Origin: Arthrobacter sp. H-02-3
Lineage (GTDB): Bacteria > Actinomycetota > Actinomycetes > Actinomycetales > Micrococcaceae
Assembly (NCBI RefSeq): GCF_003097355.1
Contig: NZ_PYUI01000029.1
Coordinates: 1-47,454 of the forward strand
Length of the DNA: 47,454 nt
Reading direction: 5' to 3'
Each line of letters opens with the position of its first letter. The first letter of the stretch is position 1. Below, piece after piece: positions 43,024-47,454 of this stretch. Both the position numbers and the translations under genes were made by a program. The notes under the pieces were generated by a model that was not told the origin of the DNA, searched no databases, and saw only the letters and a list, made by a program, of their open reading frames with translations.

Positions 43024-45144
43024 CTACAGCATGCAGCTGACGCAGCCCTCGACCTCGGTCCCTTCCAGCGCGAGCTGGCGGAGACGGATGTAGTAGATGG
43101 TCTTGATGCCCTTCTTCCAGGCGTAGATCTGGGCCTTGTTGATGTCGCGCGTGGTGGCGGTGTCCTTGAAGAACAGCGTCAGGGACAGGCCCTGGTCCAC
43201 GTGCTGCGTGGCGGCGGCGTAGGTGTCGATGACCTTCTCGTAGCCGATCTCGTACGCGTCCTGGTAGTACTCCAGGTTGTCGTTCGTCAGGTACGGCGCC
43301 GGGTAGTACACGCGGCCCAGCTTGCCTTCCTTGCGGATCTCGATCTTGGACGCCACCGGGTGGATCGAGGAGGTGGAGTTGTTGATGTAGGAGATCGAGC
43401 CCGTCGGCGGGACAGCCTGCAGGTTCTGGTTGTAGATGCCGTGCTCCATGACGGAGGCCTTCAGCTCGCGCCAGTCATCCTGGGTGGGGATGTGGATGTT
43501 CTTGAACAGCTCGGCGACCTTCGCGGTCTGCGGGACCCATTCCTGCTCGGTGTACTTGTCGAAGAACTCGCCGGTGGCGTACTTGGACTTCTCGAAGCCG
43601 CCGAAGGTCTGGCCGGTCTGGATGGCCAGCAGGTTGGAGGCGCGGACCGCGTGGTACACCACCGAGTAGAAGTAGATGTTGGTGAAGTCCAGGCCCTCTT
43701 CGGAGCCGTAGTGGACCCGCTCGCGGGCCAGGTAGCCGTGCAGGTTCATCTGGCCGAGGCCGATCGCGTGGCTCTGGTCGTTGCCGCGGGCAATCGAGGG
43801 CACCGAGGTGATGTTGGACATGTCCGAGACGGCCGAGAGCGAGCGGATGGCCGTCTCGATGGTCAGGCCGAAGTCCGGCGAGTCCATGGTCTTGGCGATG
43901 TTCAGCGAGCCCAGGTTGCAGGAGATGTCCTTGCCCGTGTGGTCGTAGGACAGGTCGTCGTTGTACGTGGTGGGCTGGGAGACCTGGAGGATCTCGGAGC
44001 ACAGGTTGGACATGATGATCTTGCCGTCGATCGGGTTTTCCCGGTTCACGGTGTCCTCGAACATGATGTACGGGTAACCGGATTCGAACTGGATCTCGGC
44101 GAGGGTCTGGAAGAACTCGCGCGCCTTGATCTTGGTCTTCTTGATCCGGGAATCGTCCACCATCTCGTAGTACTTCTCGGTGACCGAGACGTCGGAGAAC
44201 GGCATGCCGTAGACCTTTTCGACGTCGTACGGGGAGAACAGGTACATGTCCTCGTCCCGCTTGGCGAGCTCGAAGGTGATGTCCGGGATGACGACGCCGA
44301 GCGAGAGGGTCTTGATGCGGATCTTCTCGTCCGCGTTCTCGCGCTTGGTGTCCAGGAAGCGGTAGATGTCGGGGTGGTGCGCGTGCAGGTACACCGCGCC
44401 GGCGCCCTGGCGGGCACCGAGCTGGTTGGCGTAGGAGAAGCTGTCCTCGAGGAGCTTCATCACGGGGATGACGCCGGAGGACTGGTTCTCGATCTGCTTG
44501 ATCGGCGCGCCGACCTCGCGGATGTTGGTCAGGGCGAAGGCCACGCCGCCGCCGCGCTTAGACAGCTGCAGGGCGGAGTTGATGGACCTGCCGATCGACT
44601 CCATGTTGTCTTCGATGCGGAGCAGGAAGCAGGAGACCAGCTCGCCGCGCTGCTTCTTGCCGGCGTTCAGGAACGTCGGAGTGGCCGGCTGGAAGCGGCC
44701 TTCGATGATCTCGTCGACCATCTGGGTGGCGAGCCTCTCGTCGCCGCGGGCCAGGTGCAGGGCCACCATGCAGACGCGGTCCTCGTAGCGCTCCAGGAAG
44801 CGCTTTCCGTCGAACGTCTTCAGCGTGTAGGAGGTGTAGAACTTGAACGCGCCCAGGAAGGTCTCGAAGCGGAACTTCTTCTTGTACGCGCGGTTGAAGA
44901 GCTCGCGGATGAAGTTCATCGTGTACTGGTCGAGGGTTTCGCGCTCGTAGTACTCGTTCTTGACGAGGTAGTCGAGCTTTTCCTCAAGGTCGTGGAAGAA
45001 CACGGTGTTGTTGTTCACGTGCTGCAGGAAGTACTGGTGCGCGGCCTCGCGGTCGGCCTCAAACTGGATCTCGCCGTTGGGGCCGTAGAGGTTCAGCATG
45101 GCGTTGAGCTCGTGGTAGCCCAGGCCCTTGTACGCGGCCGGCAT
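43024..45144 (-). CDS. nrdE: class Ib ribonucleotide reductase, alpha subunit
   Basis: The 706-residue catalytic subunit reduces ribonucleoside diphosphates using the radical from NrdF and electrons from NrdH. The active-site cysteines lie in SNLCSEIL and SCNLGSLNIAKT, the finger-loop region in QAVPPTGSISYINNST, and the C-terminal CVSCML is the swinging thiol pair. No N-terminal ATP-cone is present, as usual for class Ib. I chose the ATG at 45144 (PAAYKGLGYHELNAMLNLYG) as conserved start; a TTG at 45237 with a GGAAGAG would add 31 residues and overlap nrdI. Both are possible. Confidence 0.97.
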   Translation of the reverse strand: MPAAYKGLGYHELNAMLNLYGPNGEIQFEADREAAHQYFLQHVNNNTVFFHDLEEKLDYLVKNEYYERETLDQYTMNFIRELFNRAYKKKFRFETFLGAFKFYTSYTLKTFDGKRFLERYEDRVCMVALHLARGDERLATQMVDEIIEGRFQPATPTFLNAGKKQRGELVSCFLLRIEDNMESIGRSINSALQLSKRGGGVAFALTNIREVGAPIKQIENQSSGVIPVMKLLEDSFSYANQLGARQGAGAVYLHAHHPDIYRFLDTKRENADEKIRIKTLSLGVVIPDITFELAKRDEDMYLFSPYDVEKVYGMPFSDVSVTEKYYEMVDDSRIKKTKIKAREFFQTLAEIQFESGYPYIMFEDTVNRENPIDGKIIMSNLCSEILQVSQPTTYNDDLSYDHTGKDISCNLGSLNIAKTMDSPDFGLTIETAIRSLSAVSDMSNITSVPSIARGNDQSHAIGLGQMNLHGYLARERVHYGSEEGLDFTNIYFYSVVYHAVRASNLLAIQTGQTFGGFEKSKYATGEFFDKYTEQEWVPQTAKVAELFKNIHIPTQDDWRELKASVMEHGIYNQNLQAVPPTGSISYINNSTSSIHPVASKIEIRKEGKLGRVYYPAPYLTNDNLEYYQDAYEIGYEKVIDTYAAATQHVDQGLSLTLFFKDTATTRDINKAQIYAWKKGIKTIYYIRLRQLALEGTEVEGCVSCML

Positions 45145-45206
45145 CTCGTGCTTTTCCTGCTTCTCAACAGCCGTGGCGGTGCCCCCGTGGGAGCCTGTGC
45201 CCCCGG

Positions 45207-45722
45207 TTACTGTTTTGTCTGCGACAGTCGTGTCCAAAACTCTTCCAATCCTTGTTGTACACGGGAGACGTCTTCCGGCGTGCCCATGAGTTCGAACCTG
45301 TATAGGTGGGGGACGTTGCATTTTGCGGCGATGATGTCCCCCGCCATGCAGTAGTTATCCCCGAAATTCGTGTTGCCGGCCCCGATCACTCCGCGGATCA
45401 GCTTCCGGTTGCCCGGGTCGTTCAAAAACCTGATGACCTGCTTTGGAACAGATCCCTCTCCCCCGGTGCCGCCGTAGGTCGGCACCACCAGAACGTACGG
45501 TTCCCGGGCCGCCAGCGGGGCGTCCCTCGAATAGAGGGGGATCCTGGCGGCTTCGACGCCCAGTTTCGCAACGAAACGTGCGGTGTTTTCCGAGGTGGAG
45601 GAAAAGTAGATGAGGCGGCTTTGGGTGATCTCGGGAGCCGCTGTGCTGACCGCTTCCCCGCTGTCAGCCGTGGCGGCCGCCCGATCTTCAGTAGTTGCCC
45701 GATCTTCAGTTGTCACAACCAT
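45207..45722 (-). CDS. nrdI: NrdI flavodoxin-like protein
   Basis: The 171-residue product is the NrdI flavoprotein that activates the manganese form of NrdF by supplying superoxide. FMN-loop motifs are YFSSTSENT, TYGGTGGEG and NTNFGDNYCMAGD. An N-terminal extension of about 40 residues, Ala/Thr/Glu-rich, precedes the fold. The ATG at 45722 has GAGGTGAG upstream and is preferred over a TTG eight codons earlier. It lies 54 bp after nrdH and just before nrdE. Confidence 0.96.
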   Translation of the reverse strand: MVVTTEDRATTEDRAAATADSGEAVSTAAPEITQSRLIYFSSTSENTARFVAKLGVEAARIPLYSRDAPLAAREPYVLVVPTYGGTGGEGSVPKQVIRFLNDPGNRKLIRGVIGAGNTNFGDNYCMAGDIIAAKCNVPHLYRFELMGTPEDVSRVQQGLEEFWTRLSQTKQ

Positions 45723-45776
45723 TGGACTCACCTCATCTACCGTCAAATCCTGCCTGGTAGCGGCGTCCGGAGCGCT

Positions 45777-46022
45777 TCAGGCTACAGCGACGGCGGCGGC
45801 CTGCGCCAGTTCTTCGATCTTGTCCGGGCGGAAACCGGACCAGTGGTCCTGGTCGGTGACGACGACCGGGGCCTGCATGTAGCCCAGGGACTTCAGGCGC
45901 TCGAGGGCCTCCGCGTCCTGGGAGATGTCGACGCTCTGGTAGGCGATGCCCTTCTTGTCCAGCGCGCGGTAGGTCGCGTTGCACTGAACGCAGGCCGGCT
46001 TCGTGTAAACCGTAACGGTCAT
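45777..46022 (-). CDS. nrdH: NrdH glutaredoxin-like redoxin
   Basis: The 81-residue redoxin supplies electrons to NrdE and is itself reduced by thioredoxin reductase. The active site is CVQC within YTKPACVQCNATYRAL, and the C-terminal SGFRPDKIEEL is typical of NrdH. It is first in the nrdHIEF operon; the ATG follows GGGGACAAGGACC. NrdR-like boxes lie about 90 and 135 bp upstream. Confidence 0.97.
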   Translation of the reverse strand: MTVTVYTKPACVQCNATYRALDKKGIAYQSVDISQDAEALERLKSLGYMQAPVVVTDQDHWSGFRPDKIEELAQAAAVAVA

Positions 46023-46112
46023 GGTCCTTGTCCCCTTTGTTGAAAGTCTTGTTCGGAGCGCTTCCCCGGCTCCGACTGCCCCGCGCTGATGCTCTGCTGG
46101 AACTGTATGTCG

Positions 46113-46128
46113 ATACTACATGTAGTGC
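46113..46128 (-). promoter_or_regulatory. NrdR-box-like palindrome 1 upstream of nrdH
   Basis: On the minus strand GCACTACATGTAGTAT contains the perfect 12-bp palindrome ACTACATGTAGT and fits the known NrdR consensus acaCwAtATaTwGtgt at most positions. NrdR represses ribonucleotide reductase genes when dATP is high. Confidence 0.65.
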
Positions 46129-46155
46129 AAGAGCCTCACGTGGACCCCAAGATGA

Positions 46156-46171
46156 TGTATTACAAGTATGT
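46156..46171 (-). promoter_or_regulatory. second, weaker NrdR-box-like site
   Basis: On the minus strand ACATACTTGTAATACA shares the TAC-TTGTA-TA pattern with the first box, 44 bp further upstream, about four helix turns. NrdR boxes usually come in phased pairs. Confidence 0.4.
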
Positions 46172-46385
46172 CATTTAACCCACCGATAATCCACAGGAGG
46201 GGGCCCGCCAAATGTCCGGAATTCAGCTGTTTTGGCGGACGAAATCCACACCCTGTGGAGTAGTTAGCCACATTAATCACCCCCGCGTGTCGCACCGCAG
46301 ACGGCGTGTCGCGCACGTTTTTCGGGGGTGCCCGGGGGTGTCCGGTGGTGGTGCCGGCCACTACATCTGGTGTCCGGGAACACGA

Positions 46386-46415
46386 ATGAGGCGGACACCG
46401 TGGTGTCCGCCTCAT
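46386..46415 (-). terminator. hairpin after the cyclopropane synthase gene
   Basis: The arms ATGAGGCGGACACC and GGTGTCCGCCTCAT are exact inverses around GT, a 13-14 bp GC-rich stem. It lies 64 bp beyond the stop of the minus-strand methyltransferase gene and upstream of nrdH, as expected for a terminator insulating the two; it has no T-run. Confidence 0.6.
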
Positions 46416-46478
46416 CGGATCGTGATTGTTCTAACACCCCGCGTTCCGACACTCCGCAGTGACCGGCGCCACGGGTAC

Positions 46479-47454
46479 CTACCCAAGCGACTCCGGCCGG
46501 CTGAGGAGAATCTGGTCGACGCCCATCCGGGCCTCGGCGAAGCTGCGCAGCGCGCCCACGAGGTACAGCCGCCAGACCCGGGCGATTTCCTCGCCCATCA
46601 TGGCGACGGCGGCGTCATGGTTCTCCTCGAATCGGGCGTACCAGGCCTCCAGCGTCCGGACGTAGTCCCGGCGCATGCCCTGCACCCCCTGGATCTCGAA
46701 CCCTGCATCCTCCAAAAAGCCGAGGGTCTCCCCCACCGGGCGCATGTGCATGTCCGGCGCGATGAAGGACTCGATAAACGGGCCGCCGCCGGGGTGCTTG
46801 CCGTTCCGGGACATCTGCTGCACCAGGACCCGGCCGCCGGGCCTGACGTTGCCGAACAGGGCGGCGGCGTAGACGGGGTAGTTGCGCTGGCCGACGTGCT
46901 CGCCCATCTCGAGGGAGGCGACGGCGTCGAACGGCCCGTCCGGGATCTCGCGGTAGTCCTGGACCCGGATCTCGACGCGTCCTTCCAGCCCGCGCTCCCT
47001 GATGCGGGCGTCAATGAACGCCTTCTGCTCCACCGAGAGGGTGACCCCGACGACGTCGACGCCGTAGTGCTGCGCGGCGTGCAGGCTCAGCGAGCCCCAT
47101 CCGCAGCCGACGTCGAGCATCCGCATCCCCGGGGCCAGGCCGAGCTTTTGGCAGACGAGGTCCAGCTTGTCCCGCTGGGCGTCCTCGAGTCCGTACCCGG
47201 GTGAGCTGTCCGTCCAGTAACCGCTGGAGTAGGCCATCTGCGGGTCCAGGATCAGGGCGTAGAAGTCGTTGCTGAGGTCGTAGTGGTGGCCGATGGCCGC
47301 CCGGTCCCGCATCAGGCTGTGCCGCCGGCCCCTGACCCGTGCCTGACTGGCCGGGGGCTGGGGCGGGGCGCCCAGGGCGCCGGCGGTTTTGGCGATCCGT
47401 CCGCCGGCGGGCCGGCGGGGGGGGGGGGGGGCGGTGGCGGTGCGGGCGCCGGGG
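46479..47454 (-). CDS. cyclopropane-fatty-acyl-phospholipid synthase-type methyltransferase, 5' end cut by window
   Basis: The gene enters from the right edge. The visible product has NIGHHYD-type entry (RAAIGHHYDLSNDFYALIL), the SAM-binding loop MLDVGCGWGSLSLHAA, VTLSVEQKAF, and the active-site region SLEMGEHVG, ending in a helical C-terminus. Enzymes of this family add a methylene or methyl group to unsaturated fatty acyl chains of membrane phospholipids. The frame stays open upstream of the first ATG (47312), where RVRGRRHSL precedes it, so the N-terminal domain continues beyond the window. A run of 15 G at 47417-47431 falls in that upstream part and may disturb the frame. Confidence 0.9.
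   Translation of the reverse strand, partial: PGARTATAPPPPRRPAGGRIAKTAGALGAPPQPPASQARVRGRRHSLMRDRAAIGHHYDLSNDFYALILDPQMAYSSGYWTDSSPGYGLEDAQRDKLDLVCQKLGLAPGMRMLDVGCGWGSLSLHAAQHYGVDVVGVTLSVEQKAFIDARIRERGLEGRVEIRVQDYREIPDGPFDAVASLEMGEHVGQRNYPVYAAALFGNVRPGGRVLVQQMSRNGKHPGGGPFIESFIAPDMHMRPVGETLGFLEDAGFEIQGVQGMRRDYVRTLEAWYARFEENHDAAVAMMGEEIARVWRLYLVGALRSFAEARMGVDQILLSRPESLG

Larger units (their letters stand above)
46023..46478. other. nrdH upstream region, 456 bp without a gene
   Basis: Contains the nrdHIEF promoter area with the two NrdR-like boxes and, further away, the hairpin at 46386-46415. No other gene was seen. Confidence 0.6.

Noticed and set aside
43018..45354. A 778-codon plus-strand open frame opposite nrdE, and a 302-codon one opposite nrdF
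   Set aside because: They are exact shadows of conserved, full-length NrdE and NrdF, caused by GC-rich third positions; their products are low-complexity Val/Leu/Arg/Asp strings without any family traits.
1..47454. tRNA, rRNA and riboswitch genes
   Set aside because: No cloverleaf sequence with a T-arm GTTCGA motif, no rRNA segment and no known riboswitch core could be seen on either strand.

Overview
The window looks like a chromosome segment of a high-GC Gram-positive actinobacterium, most probably of the Arthrobacter/Pseudarthrobacter group (Micrococcaceae). The basis is the GC-rich third codon positions, frequent GTG and TTG starts, a class Ib ribonucleotide reductase cluster in the order nrdH-nrdI-nrdE-nrdF, and many small exported proteins. 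The genus is an inference; no rRNA or tRNA gene is present to settle it.

Layout. (1) 1-15402: housekeeping and accessory genes on both strands (cupin, AlkD-like repair protein, SDR, DUF2087, phospholipase D-like, isochorismatase-like hydrolase, DUF4304, aldo/keto reductase, ferric-reductase-like flavoprotein, lipoprotein), separated by long non-coding stretches with decayed genes and an IS110 fragment. (2) 15403-41954: a 26.55-kb block that I read as one transposon-type island. Its ends are 27-bp imperfect inverted repeats (24 of 27 matching) that begin TGTGAG and carry a TTGGAAG word at position 19, and it is flanked by a perfect 5-bp direct repeat, CCGAC. (3) 41960-46022: nrdF, nrdE, nrdI and nrdH on the minus strand, with NrdR-like boxes upstream. 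(4) 46479 to the end: a cyclopropane-fatty-acid synthase-type methyltransferase cut by the window edge.

The island's cargo is largely about the cell surface, communication and defence: a DUF4041/T5orf172-type GIY-YIG protein, a second GIY-YIG protein, a DUF732-like lipoprotein, three plus three paralogous exported Ig-like repeat proteins (one frameshifted), an Xre-RES toxin-antitoxin pair, DUF6884 and DUF805 proteins, an exported HExxH protein, and decayed AAA-ATPase and metallophosphoesterase genes. No intact transposase was recognised inside it.

The most unusual content is at 19205-22171. Five intact tiny genes and one broken one stand in tandem on the minus strand. Each intact gene encodes a 37-41 residue precursor: a signal peptide ending in A-x-A, then exactly 13 residues of pattern G-x-x-hydrophobic-N-H-S-(E/D)-P-(L/F)-x-x-R and a stop. 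Four of these five have NHSEP and the fifth has NHSDP. The last peptide gene is translationally coupled to a TPR protein, and a LuxR-type regulator is divergently transcribed from the other end. This has the layout of a peptide signalling module, with several parallel or redundant signals. The function is inferred; the gene structure is visible in the sequence.

A second unusual item is the right end of the island, where four TGTGAG-headed units of 94, 94 and about 91 bp spacing are stacked in the same orientation. They share one architecture but carry different repeated words (TTGGAAG, TTGGCCA, TTGGACC), as if sister transposons had left only their ends behind.
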